NCBI GenBank assembly: GCA_964017045.1
Contig: OZ024802.1
Coordinates: 27,592,293 to 27,656,292 of the forward strand
Reading direction: 5' to 3'
Origin: Omphiscola glabra
Lineage: Eukaryota > Mollusca > Gastropoda > Lymnaeidae
DNA: 64,000 bases
This document shows, in pieces, positions 1 through 11,490 of this stretch. A program made the translations under genes and the position numbers. The notes beneath the pieces are model-generated. The model was not told where the DNA came from and did no database searches. It was given only the letters and a program-made list of their open reading frames with translations. The first letter of the stretch is position 1. Each line of letters opens with the position of its first letter.

Positions 1-310
1 CCCTAACATGGTTTTGACCCTCTCCTAACAGGGTTTTGACCCTCTCCCTAACAGGGCTTTGACCCTCTCCCTAACAGGGTTTTGACCCTCTCCCTAACAG
101 GGTTTTGACCCTCTCCCTAACAGGGTTTTGACCCTCTCCCTAACAGGATTTTGACCCTCTCCCTAACAGGGTTTTGACCCTCTCCCTAACAGGGTTTTGA
201 CCCTCTCTCTAACAGGGTTTTGACCCTCTCCCTAACAGGGTTTTGACCCTATCGGAACCAGCGTTTTGACACTCTCTTTAGCCTAACGTGGCGCTGGGTT
301 TTGACCCTGA
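1..310. repeat. 23-bp tandem repeat, about 12 copies, continuing past the window edge
   Basis: The unit contains GGGTTTTGACCCTCTCCC and CTAACA, and the GACCC motif recurs every 23 bp (for example at 61 and 84). The last copies, after about 245, are diverged. The left end is cut by the window. Confidence 0.95.
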
Positions 311-1389
311 AAAGTAGGAAAATTATAAAAAAAACATAGAAAATGGCCAAAATTAATTATAAAATAAAGAAATAATGAAAACCCAACTTACATTTTCCTG
401 GAATACACTTTTACACACTTTATTTCAGGTTCCAACGAAAAGAATATCCAAAAATTAATGAAACACGGCGTGGTCAACCTCTAAGATTATCTTAAAAAAT
501 GGCGCCGCTTGGCGGCGCTTATTAACATATTTAATAGGCCAACCAATGAAATTTTAAAAATTATAATTAATCAACCAATAAAAATTTGCCAAAAATTTGC
601 CACCGTCATATTAATGAAAATGTAACTCTATTTAAAAAAATATTAAAAAAATAAGGGGAGTGAATCCACGCAAATGACGTCACGGATAATAAATGTAACA
701 TCAGCCAATGTTTCTTTCCAACCGTTAGCATCCATTGATCTTCAACCTCTCTAAACTCTCCACAACATTCCCCACTTCCCGCCCAGAAATCGCACCCCCA
801 GCTCATTTATCATTAAATAAATGTGGTGCTACATTATGGGGAAGTCCCGAACAAAACAGATACAAATCATATGGATAAACAATGGAGCGCCGCTGTGCAA
901 CCCTAACCCAGTCATTTGTGACATACTACCCCCATCGAGTTTGCATGCAGCGTCATCACATGTGACCCTCTCGTTCCACTAGGTCACGTCTGCCCCAGTG
1001 CTGAACTGTGCACAGGCGCAAATGAGTTACCGACGAAGAGTGTAAGTGATCAGGATTATCGGATAGTTTGATTGTGCAACACAGAATTGTGTCGCATTAG
1101 TTACTATGCACGAGCTTATTGTAAGCTGTTCGAAAGAAGCCACGAATGATTCTTGTGTCAGGTTACTTTAGAGATTATAATTTCAATACTAAAAAGTGGA
1201 AAATAAATTAAACAAGCCCTTTAAAAAAACAAAAGATTTTCGTAAAAAAATCCTTTAAACGCTGTTAAAGAAATTATATTATTTTATATTCATTTAATAA
1301 TGTCCCACCTGCTTTTACACCAACTATTTCAGAAAAACGGAAGAGAATCTTACGCACCAAAAGCACCTGCGATAAAGAAAAAAAAAAGA
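311..1389. other. AT-rich non-coding stretch
   Basis: I see no exon with convincing coding content, no array and no complete transposon here. Reading frames are short and unsupported. Confidence 0.6.
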
Positions 1390-1665
1390 AACTCATTAGC
1401 GACGTTATCGGGATTTTCATTCATATTTCCTCCACCTTCCATTCGAAAAACAGGAGAAACAGATTTTTTTTTGGGTTGCTGGTGGGTGGCGATGAAAATT
1501 AAATATAATGTGGTGTCGTCGGCAACGAGTCTTTGTTCCAAGTCTCAGCTCAATAGGTTGACGGGAAGTGGGTCAGTTAACCGTCCGAAGATTGTGCCAT
1601 CCATCACACACGAACAAAAGAGAGTTTTTAAATGTACTAAAAATAGAAAAGAAGTAAAGAATTTC
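1390..1665. repeat. Dispersed repeat, copy 1 (relative at 49980-50250)
   Basis: The core GACGGGAAGTGGGTCA at about 1561-1576, followed by a CCGTCCGAAGATT segment, matches a block at about 50153-50190 in the same orientation. The upstream ATCGG/CATCGG and downstream CACAC parts are also recognisably similar. Neither copy shows clear termini, so the class is unknown. The overlapping frame at 1300-1668 is not supported as a gene. Confidence 0.45.
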
Positions 1666-2017
1666 TAAAAATGCATTACACAAAGAAAGTGGGTGCAGAA
1701 AATATTTTACAAAATGTAATCAAAATAAAATATACTTAAGTTTCTTCTACATTGAACTGGAAACCTTTAGCGTCGCAGAGAGCATTTCTGGACGTCTGCA
1801 CAGGTCTTCTTTGCGTCATGCGTTTAAAGGAACTTTAATATTATTTTCAAATTTTAGTGCTTTCAAATACTTAAAAAAATAAAATAAAATAAAATAGTTT
1901 TTAAAAAAAAATATTTAAAATATTTTAATTTAAAAAAAATAAAAAAAATTAAAATGCTTGTTACATGGTGTAGGAGCAAGAAGACCTAGTCGAGAAATTT
2001 GTAAGGGGCTGGGAACA

Positions 2018-3085
2018 CCCCCCCCCCTTTTAGACATCCACACAGAAAGCCTGATCTACTGCGTTGCCCAACAGATACGACACGCTTGGAAGTGCTTGCC
2101 TGGTCCATACAAGTTTTGGCTTGGCCCCTAAAGAGAACGAAATATTTCAAAAACGGAGTTCAAAGGGGCGGGGGGGGGGGGGGGGGGGCAGACCGAAGAA
2201 AAGTTTGGGTAACACTGCTGTTAATGATTTGTTCGTGTTTTTTGTGTGTGCGTGTTTTGGGTGTTGAGAGTATTTGTGTAGCTGTTTCTATGTGCTTGGT
2301 ATTTTGTGACGTATTTTGGGGGGGGGGGGGGATGGCATATGACGATGCGGATGTTGTTATGATTGTAGACAGCAGTGTTGGAGACACTCTCTAATGGAGT
2401 GTTCGAATTTCGGAGCTGTTTGCTTAATAAAGAGACGTTGGACACAAATCAATCAATTGGTAAGTTATTGAATTAACCTCCCCCCCCCCCCCCCCCCCCC
2501 ACGCCCCCGACACCAAAGCTATTGAAATGATAATTTCCAGTTCGTAACAACTGTTTTATAGAACTCTTTTTACTTTTTTGATAAACTGATATTAATGTTT
2601 TATGTATATTATCCATTGGCGTGCCCCTTATATTATTCCTTTTTGACAGGGGCAGATCCTAACAAAAAAAAACAACATAATTTCTTTTTTTTGTCTTAAA
2701 ACCTGTAATAAAAATAGATAGGGAGGGTGCAAAGGCCCGGGGGGGGGGGGAGGTAGATGCCCAATCAAATTCTCCTCCACATCTGCCTCTGTGCGATAAG
2801 GAGACGGGATAGCCGACAAGGTAACTGATCCCTTGGATCCGCATTTGTCAGATGACACGAAGCTTTAGATTTAAATGAGGGAATTTGTAAGCGTTTTTAA
2901 GTATTCCAGCCAGAGTCAAAGAACAGGGAAATCCTTTGGGGTGGAGTTTAGCGAACACATTTTTAGAACCGCTCGGCTGCAACAGTCATTCTTAATTATT
3001 GTACCCCAATCAGTGTTGGGGGATAAGTATGATGGCGTGGTTAATTGGGCTGGGGAGTATGTGTGAGAATGGGGGGGGGGGGGGG
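2018..3085. repeat. Cluster of long poly(G)/poly(C) tracts
   Basis: Homopolymer runs occur at 2018-2027 (C), 2170-2188 (G, 19 nt), 2318-2331 (G), 2480-2500 (C, 21 nt), 2739-2750 (G) and 3071-3085 (G). Similar 10-20 nt runs recur across the window. No gene is visible between them. Confidence 0.85.
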
Positions 3086-3322
3086 TTAGATAAAGAGAGA
3101 GGTTGTTGCAGGTGTGTCTGAGCTGGAAGACCTGGGGTGGTGGTGGGCGGTGGGGGCGGCCAGGAGGCGGTTGCAGCCACCACGCGAACCGTTCTCTCAG
3201 CTTACTCAGTCTGGCAACACGACCACGCACGTTCCATTGTTTACGGCTAGTGTCTTTTTTTGTTCAGCTTGGCGGAATTTGTACAGTGGAATATAGCAGC
3301 CATTTCGTGATTCTATAACAGT

Positions 3323-4678
<1,356 letters not shown>

Positions 4679-4689
4679 ATGGACTTTCC

Positions 4690-4835
4690 ATTATTCTTAC
4701 TCCGTACCCACCCATCCAACCAGAGGTCAGATGTTCCCTACTCTCCCACCTACCAAACCAGACGCCAGATGTTCCCTTCTCTCCCACCTCTACCAAACTA
4801 GAGTCCAGATGTTCCCTGCTCTCCCAAATAGGGTT
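4690..4835. repeat. Three diverged copies of a roughly 48-bp repeat
   Basis: The motif CCAGATGTTCCCT followed by CTCTCCCA recurs three times with substitutions. Confidence 0.7.
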
Positions 4836-4894
4836 GCCATAAGTCCTCAGATGAAAAAAATTACACACACAATGTTCATCAAATCCAGTTACCA

Positions 4895-5410
4895 AACCCT
4901 AGCCGACTCCTAGGGCTACGCCAATGTTAAGTGTTGTCCTAAGGCTACGCCAATGTTAAGTGTTGTGCTAGGGTTACGCCAATGTTAAGTGTTGTCCTAG
5001 GCCTCGGGCTACGCCATTGTTAAGTGTTGTCCTAAGGCTACGCCAATGTTAAGTGTTGTCCTAGGCCTCGGGCTACGCCAATGTTAAGTTTTGTGCTAGG
5101 GCTACGCCAATGTTAAGTGTTGTCCTAGTTCTACGCCAATGTTAAGTGTTGTCCTAGTTCTACGCCAATGTTAAGTGTTGTCCTAGGCCTCGGGCTACGC
5201 CAATGTTAAGTTTTGTGCTAGGGCTACGCCAATGTTAAGTGTTGTCTTAGGGTTACGCCAATGTTAAGTGTTGTCCTAAGGCTACGCCAATGTTAAGTGT
5301 TGTCCTAGGCATAGGGCTACGCCAATGTTAAGTGTTGTCCTAGGCATAGGGTTACGCCAATGTTAAGTGTTGTCCTAGGCATAGGGCTACGCCAATGTTA
5401 AGTGTTGTAT
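4895..5410. repeat. Composite 29/38-bp tandem repeat, about 16 copies
   Basis: The common core is CTACGCCAATGTTAAGTGTT. Units differ by presence or absence of a CCTCGG or CATAGG module before the core, so the array has a modular length pattern. Confidence 0.93.
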
Positions 5411-5985
5411 TAATAAAAGTAAAGTTAAGCGACAAAAAATAGGGTTTCCTATTGTAAATAGTTTCAATGATAAGCTTGTATTAAGTAAGTGTTCAGAACA
5501 AATTAGATTACACTGACTGATTTTTGCATGCAATATCGGAATCAGGTAAAATTGTTTTCAATAAGCGACAACTTCAGTAGACACCGACAGACTTTCAGGT
5601 TTCGGCGCCGAAAGTTACCACTCGATAAGATTCGGCGTCGTTTCGGTTTCATCCGAAACATGAAAAGTTAACTTTTGGTTCATTTTGGGTTTCAACCGAA
5701 AGTGATTTCGGATTTCGGTCGCCTACCAGAAGTCAGACTGTCACTCTATCTGTCGGTCGGCCGGCCATCCGATTTTATTGTTGCTCAACTTCTAGCTATA
5801 ACTGTAGGACAGCTGATACATGACTAATCCTCTTCGAACGCAACGCACAATCGCGTGGTGAAGATCTACTAGTCGGATATTTCCAAAAATAAAACTAATT
5901 AGGCTTAGGAAAGGGAAATAGTTTCAATAGGGTGGGGAGGATTAACGGGGATTTTATTAGTTATATTATAATTTTTGTCTGTTAA
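5411..5985. other. Non-coding, no recognised element
   Basis: The stretch has scattered TTTCGG/CCGAAA motifs around 5595-5725 that make small inverted repeats. There is no coding evidence. Confidence 0.5.
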
Positions 5986-5986
5986 A

Positions 5987-6092
5987 TTTTTTTTTCAAAA
6001 TTAAATTTGGGAACCCTATGTTTATTCAATTCGTTCATTTGTGAACGAATTGAATAAACATAGGGTTCCCAAATTTAATTTTTTGAAAAAGA
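5987..6092. repeat. Near-perfect hairpin palindrome with 41-bp arms
   Basis: Positions 5997-6037 are the exact reverse complement of 6042-6082, separated by a 4-nt loop (TTTG). With a 2-nt bulge the pairing continues into the flanking T and A runs to about 5987 and 6092. The arms include CCCTATGTTTATTCAATTCG. No direct duplication flanks it that I can see. Confidence 0.95.
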
Positions 6093-6384
6093 AAAAAAAA
6101 AAAAAAAGTTTATAACACAGAACATAATCAAATATATAAAACAGAGCAGAATAGTATATAACACTTAAAAGTACGTACGTATCGATCGGAGACGGACAGT
6201 GGAAAAACCCGGACGAAAAACATATTTCTGGAAAACCGCCCGGATGCCCGGACAAGTGGACTAAAAAGAAAACATGTCCGTGGAAACGCGGCCTCATACT
6301 AACCCTACTCACTCCCACTCAACCAGAAGACAGATGCCCCCTCCCCCACCCCCATGGGATTTCGACTAGACTCCTATTTTTACG

Positions 6385-6605
6385 AATCGTATATGAGCGG
6401 CATAATTATGTTAAGAAGACATGAGATGTTAACCAAAAAAAAATTATTAAAATCATATATTTATTAATATATGATTTCATCTCAGGGAAATCATATAAAT
6501 AAAGTATCAATTTCACAATATTCAAATGATTTGGAATTTCAAACTACTATATCTTTTTTTTCCAGACAAATTACAAATTATCACGTCCATATACTTATAT
6601 ATATA

Positions 6606-6652
<47 letters not shown>

Positions 6653-7735
6653 ATGGAACTGGTGTGATAATTGAAATGCTAATTCACAACACATTTTGTT
6701 TTAGCTTTCTACTGGAGTCTCATCTTAAAAAAAAAAGAATACAAATAAAGATACATCCGTGCAAATAGTTGGGACACATTGTTTAGTTCTCCGATATGAA
6801 AAAGAGAAAAAAAGCATTTGGGAATTCGACAAGTTATAGGCTAAGTTTTCTAAGTTTTGTCGCAAAGAATATGTTTTTAGATAACGCTTTCCATTTAATA
6901 ATAATTGATAAAACCTATACTTGTTGTATGCGCCCGTTAAATTCTTCATTTTTGTAAAATGTTTTCATTATTCATGGAATCGAGTGCATTACATTTTTTG
7001 GGGGCTAATAACTATACATATTTTTTAAAGCATGATGACATCATACAATTTATAACAAAACATATGCCCCTATTTTAAAGATCATGCTTATAGGATGAAA
7101 CATAATTTGAAAACCGATTGCTGCACATGTTTGATGCTTAGCAGGAACTACATTAAAATTCTGGACCTTTATATGGATGAAAATGTAGTATATGACAGTG
7201 TTATTAAATTCTTTAAAATTGTAAAATTTGCATGCACAATAAATAAATAAAAATAAAGATAAATGCCAGGAAGAAATAAAAGCTCAGATAACAATAAGGA
7301 GCGGCCAATGTTCGGAACGGTGCGATATGTATAATCGATTAGTGTAAGGGTTGGTTCACACGATCAAATTTTCCTTCAAGCATTTGATGCAGTTCGTGTA
7401 TGAAGCCTTGTCACAACTTTCAAAATACTATTTGATCAAAGTCCCCAAAAAAAGAAACCACGCACAAAATAATGTGTTGATAAACAATTTGACTCGAAAT
7501 TTGACCGTGTGAACCGACGCTTAGCCTCTAACAAGATTAGCGGTAAATATACGGGTCATCAAATATATCGAGTGTGGTGATATTTCATAGATTCCACGAA
7601 ATGAAATCATTTCAAAGCAACAGTTATATTCTTTTTTTAAAAAAATGCTATAAAAAAGACAATTTAGTTGTTTTTTTAAAAATATATATATAGTGGATTT
7701 TTAAAATAGTTTTTATACATTTTTTACTTTTGAAA
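6385..7735. repeat. Long dispersed AT-rich repeat, copy 1, interrupted by a MITE
   Basis: This segment aligns by eye, in the same order and orientation, with 54530-55640. Shared anchors are CATATATTTATTAAT, TTTTTTAAAGCATGATG, CAGTGTTATTAAA and AGGAGCGGCCAAT, then the GGATCATCAA/GGGTCATCAA block. No protein is evident in either copy. An (AT)n run occupies about 6593-6655. The MITE at 7348-7520 is absent from the other copy. Confidence 0.7.
7348..7520. mobile_element. PIF/Harbinger-like MITE, copy 1
   Basis: The termini are inverted: GGGTTGGTTCACACGATCAA at the left, and GACCGTGTGAACCGACGC, which reads as its complement, at the right. The flanks are TAA and TTA. Copies at 30672-30847 and 43702-43878 share the whole sequence, including CAAGCATTTGATGCA and GAAGCCTTGTCACAACTT. 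Confidence 0.85.
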
Positions 7736-7969
7736 ATACCAAAGTGGCACAGAATTAAGGGACGTTTAGGGTCGATGTTAAGTATTCTATCGGCTCTTTT
7801 AAAATCCGTTAGCCAATCTCCATTACATCACTCTACCCTTCTTACTTCAGTCAAAAACTTTAATTGTATCCGATGACAATGGGGATGGGGTGGTGGTGGG
7901 AGAAAAGTTTGTTGTGGGGGGGGGGGGATGCACACAGGTATTGAAAGATCAACGTTAGACCATTTTACA

Positions 7970-8345
7970 ATGAGCTACACTTCCATTACAATGAGCTGCA
8001 GTTCCAGTACAATGAGCTACAGTTCCATTACAATGAGCTACAGTTCCATTACAATGAGCTACAGTTCCTTTACAATGAGCTACAGTTCCAGTACAATGAG
8101 CTACAGTTCCATTACAATGAGCTACAGTTCCATTACAATGAGCTACAGTTCCATTACAATGAGCTACAGTTCCATTACAATGAGCTACAGTTCCATTACA
8201 ATGAGCTACAGTTCCAGTACAATGAGCTACAGTTCCATTACAATGAGCTACAGTTCCATTACAATGAGCTACAGTTCCATTACAATGAGCTGCAGTTCCA
8301 TTACAATGAGCTACAGTTCCATTACAATGAGCTACAGTTCCATTT
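7970..8345. repeat. 21-bp tandem repeat, about 18 copies
   Basis: The unit contains ACAATGAGCTACAGTTCCA with few substitutions. A period of 21 keeps a frame open on both strands; it is not a gene. Confidence 0.97.
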
Positions 8346-8519
8346 GTGCTGTACAATTAGCTTCGTATAGTTGAGGAGAGGGAAAACACATGAGAGGGAG
8401 GGGGTGGGAATGAGGACGTGTCGACGTTTGCCAATTATTTCATGGACGGTTTTAGAACACGGGGTGTGTTTTTGGAAGGCAGCGGTAGCCAAATAACAGG
8501 AACATGCAGAGTGTTTGGT

Positions 8520-8885
8520 CGAAGATATGACTGAAAGTAGAGTCTGTAGTGGGAGATATGACTGACAGCAGAGTATGTGATGGGATATATGTCTGACAGC
8601 AGAGTCGAGGATGGGAGATATGACTAACAGCAGAGTCTGTGATGTGAAATATGACTGAAAGCAGCGTCTGTGATCGGATATATGACTGATAGCAGAGTCT
8701 GTGATGGGAGATATGACTGACAGCAGAGTCTGTGATGGGAGATATGACTGACAGCAGAATCTGTGATGTGAAATATGACTGACAGCAGATTATGTGATGT
8801 TAAATATGACTGACAGCAGACTATGTGATGGGAGATATGACGGACAACAGAGTCTGTGTTTGTAGATATGACTGACAGCAGATAA
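8520..8885. repeat. 31-bp tandem repeat, about 12 diverged copies
   Basis: The unit contains GAGATATGACTGACAGCAGA and GTCTGTGATGG. Confidence 0.93.
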
Positions 8886-10320
8886 AACAGACCTGTAAGA
8901 CTAGACATTGACAAAATACGAAACATGAAAATACGAATAAAAAAATACGTAATTTAAAGATAGAATGAAAGAAAAAGGAAGACAGAATGAAAGTCAGTCT
9001 TAATTAAAATGGCAAGACAGGACAGCTGAAGAATGAAAGAAAAGAAATGAAAGATGCAATATTAAAAAGAAAAAAAAAAAAAGGAGAAAACATAAAAGTG
9101 GTTTTCTGTGGTTACTGGAAATTTGTACGGAAGAAATTTGTTCCATGGAAAATTTTTCGACAAAGCTTGTTCGAATTGAAGTTTCACTTTTTTTTGTCCA
9201 AAATGAAATAAAAGAGGAGAAAAAAAAACCCCCTACATATATATATTTTATTTGAAGCTTAAACTTTTGCCATGTCTCGCTTGCAACAACACAAATTTAA
9301 AAAAAAAAAATAAAAAAATAATAAGTAAATAAAAATCCATTAGAACTAATGTCTTTTCCAAAAACAACTTGCGTACAGTTTTCCTTCGAACAAATTTCTT
9401 CTGTACACATTTCTGGCAATGGATGTCCAGATACATATATCGTTGTCTTCATACGTTTTGAGAGTATTTGCTTAAAGTTTGTAGCGTAGGACTGTAAACC
9501 TGCTTGAAATGACGTAATAGGTTTGAGCCGCAAAGTCTAGCTAAAGCTTTAGCTGTACTTTAAATTTAGTGAACGAGTTTAAGTCCCGGTGCTCGATGTG
9601 TCTCTAACGGCGCCCCATTTCACGAAAAGAATGACATGAAGTTTGCCGAAAATGCCACCCTTTTCATATAAAGAAGAAAAAAAATGCGCCGCTCGGAGCG
9701 AAACCCCGCCCGCACCCCCCACACACACACCTTTAAGCACCCCCCGCCTTCCTACGCCGCTGGGTACAAGTTAAACGTAATTGTTCAAACGAATGAATAT
9801 AATCCGTTTTTTTGGGGATTTGCTTGACTAGTGACCGGTCGTCTGATGGATAGCAGCTGTTATTATTTGTAAAAAAACAAAACTTCTTGATGTAGTGTTT
9901 CTTTCCGATTTCACCTGCACAAAAATGACAAAAGAGGTTCGAAGACTGACAACAAGGCTGGGAGACACGTTCTTCATACAGCGTTTTCAACCCAGATTGC
10001 CCCGGCTTGTGATGCGTCATACGTGGTAGAGCGCTTCATCACCGTTGACATCGAAGCTCTGGAGTCGCAATTTACGATTTCAGATAAAAATGGCCACCAA
10101 AGACTAGTGTCGTTGTGAAGCGTACTTTTATCGACTGCAGAAAAGACTTTGAGAAAATCGTTCGTATTGGGATATCAGGGGTGTACCGGAAATAGGATCT
10201 TTATGGGCTTCTTGAAACTGTGAGTCTTAGGCAACCACGAAAGCAGAGCTAATGTTACATTTACCTTGTTATCCACCGCGAAAGACAAAATATACTCATC
10301 TAAACGATAAATTATTATTA
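8886..10320. other. Non-coding; possible transposon end near 9773
   Basis: The stretch is AT-rich with poly(A) runs. CCTACGCCGCTG at about 9752-9763 resembles a transposon terminus, but I find no partner terminus and no target duplication. No convincing exon is seen. Confidence 0.4.
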
Positions 10321-10324
10321 TCCC

Positions 10325-10920
10325 ACACACATACCCAACTAACCCATCCGCATACCCAACTAACCCATCCACATACATAACTAACCCACATACATACCTA
10401 ACTAACCCATCCACATACCTAACTAACCCACCCACAAACCTAACTAACCCACCCACATACCTAACTAACTCAACCACATACTAACTAACCCACCCACATA
10501 CCTAACTAACCCACCCACATACCTAACTAACTCAACCACATACTAACTAACCCACCCACATACCTAACTAACCCACCCACATACCTAACTGACCCACCCA
10601 CATACCTAACTAACTCAACCACATACCTAACTAACCCACCCACATACAATAATGACTCACCCACATACCTAACTGACCCACCCACATACCTAACTAACTC
10701 AACCACATACTAACTAACCCACCCACATACCTAACTAACCCACCCACATACCTAACTGACCCACCCACATACCTAACTAACTCAACCACATACCTAACTA
10801 ACCCACCCACATACAATAATGACTCACCCACATACCTAACTAACCCAGTCACATACCTAAGTAACTCTTCCACATACTTAACTAGCTCAACCGCATACCC
10901 CAACTAACTCACCCACATAT
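10325..10920. repeat. 21-bp tandem repeat, about 28 copies
   Basis: The unit contains CTAACTAACCCACCCACATA. Variants with TAACTCAACC and ACTGACCC recur in a longer pattern, so local block duplication is likely. The frames here are artefacts. Confidence 0.95.
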
Positions 10921-11222
10921 GAGATACTAAAACTTCTGGACACTAAAATACTTTTAAAAAAAGTTCTAACAACGATGAAAAGAAAATAATTATTTGTTTC
11001 AGTACATACGACAATTTGATCCTGTCTTTAAAACTACAGACCAGACAACCAATAAGCTTTGTGCTTTTATATACCTGTTGTCTAATCATCTCCCCGTTCG
11101 TTGCATTGCTGTCTCCGGCTACAGATAAGAAATCTCCTTTTGTTCGCTAAGATCATCTCTACTTATTTACTAACATACATACTCTTGTTGCGGCTTGAGC
11201 TTAAGCTTCTTAAAGCTCCGGC
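10921..11222. other. Short non-coding spacer
   Basis: I see no gene, array or element in this spacer. Confidence 0.5.
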
Positions 11223-11230
11223 TAGTACAT

Positions 11231-11397
11231 CAGGGGCGTCATTCCAGGGTTTTTTTCCAGGGGAGGAGGCAAAACTAAAACTTGGTTAGGTTGTTTATTA
11301 CTGGAGGCGCCACAGTACACAGGAATTTAATTAAAACCTGCAAATTCAGATGGGGCTGGAAAGTGCCCCACCGTGCCCTCCCCAATTGACGTCCATG
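11231..11397. mobile_element. hAT-type MITE with near-perfect 8-bp target duplication
   Basis: The left terminus is CAGGGGCGTCATTCC. The right terminus, read on the complement, is CATGGACGTCAATTG. The flanks are TAGTACAT (11223-11230) and TAGTTCAT (11398-11405), 7 of 8 identical. The interior is non-coding. Confidence 0.75.
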
Positions 11398-11490
11398 TAG
11401 TTCATTGGCAACCAGCTCCATCTGACAGGCTGTGCCTTATAACATGGTTGTGACGTAGGACTCTCCCGTCGCCCTGGCCTCTCCCGCAAC

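Noticed and set aside
1..310. CCCTAAC motifs as a telomere
   Set aside because: The repeat period is 23 bp with a long unrelated part. Animal telomeres are pure TTAGGG arrays.
1300..1668. 122-codon plus-strand frame
   Set aside because: It coincides with a dispersed repeat, is rich in low-complexity K/F stretches, and has no splice context.
9550..9775. TIR element ending in CCTACGCCGCTG
   Set aside because: No second terminus or duplication found; mentioned only as a possible end.
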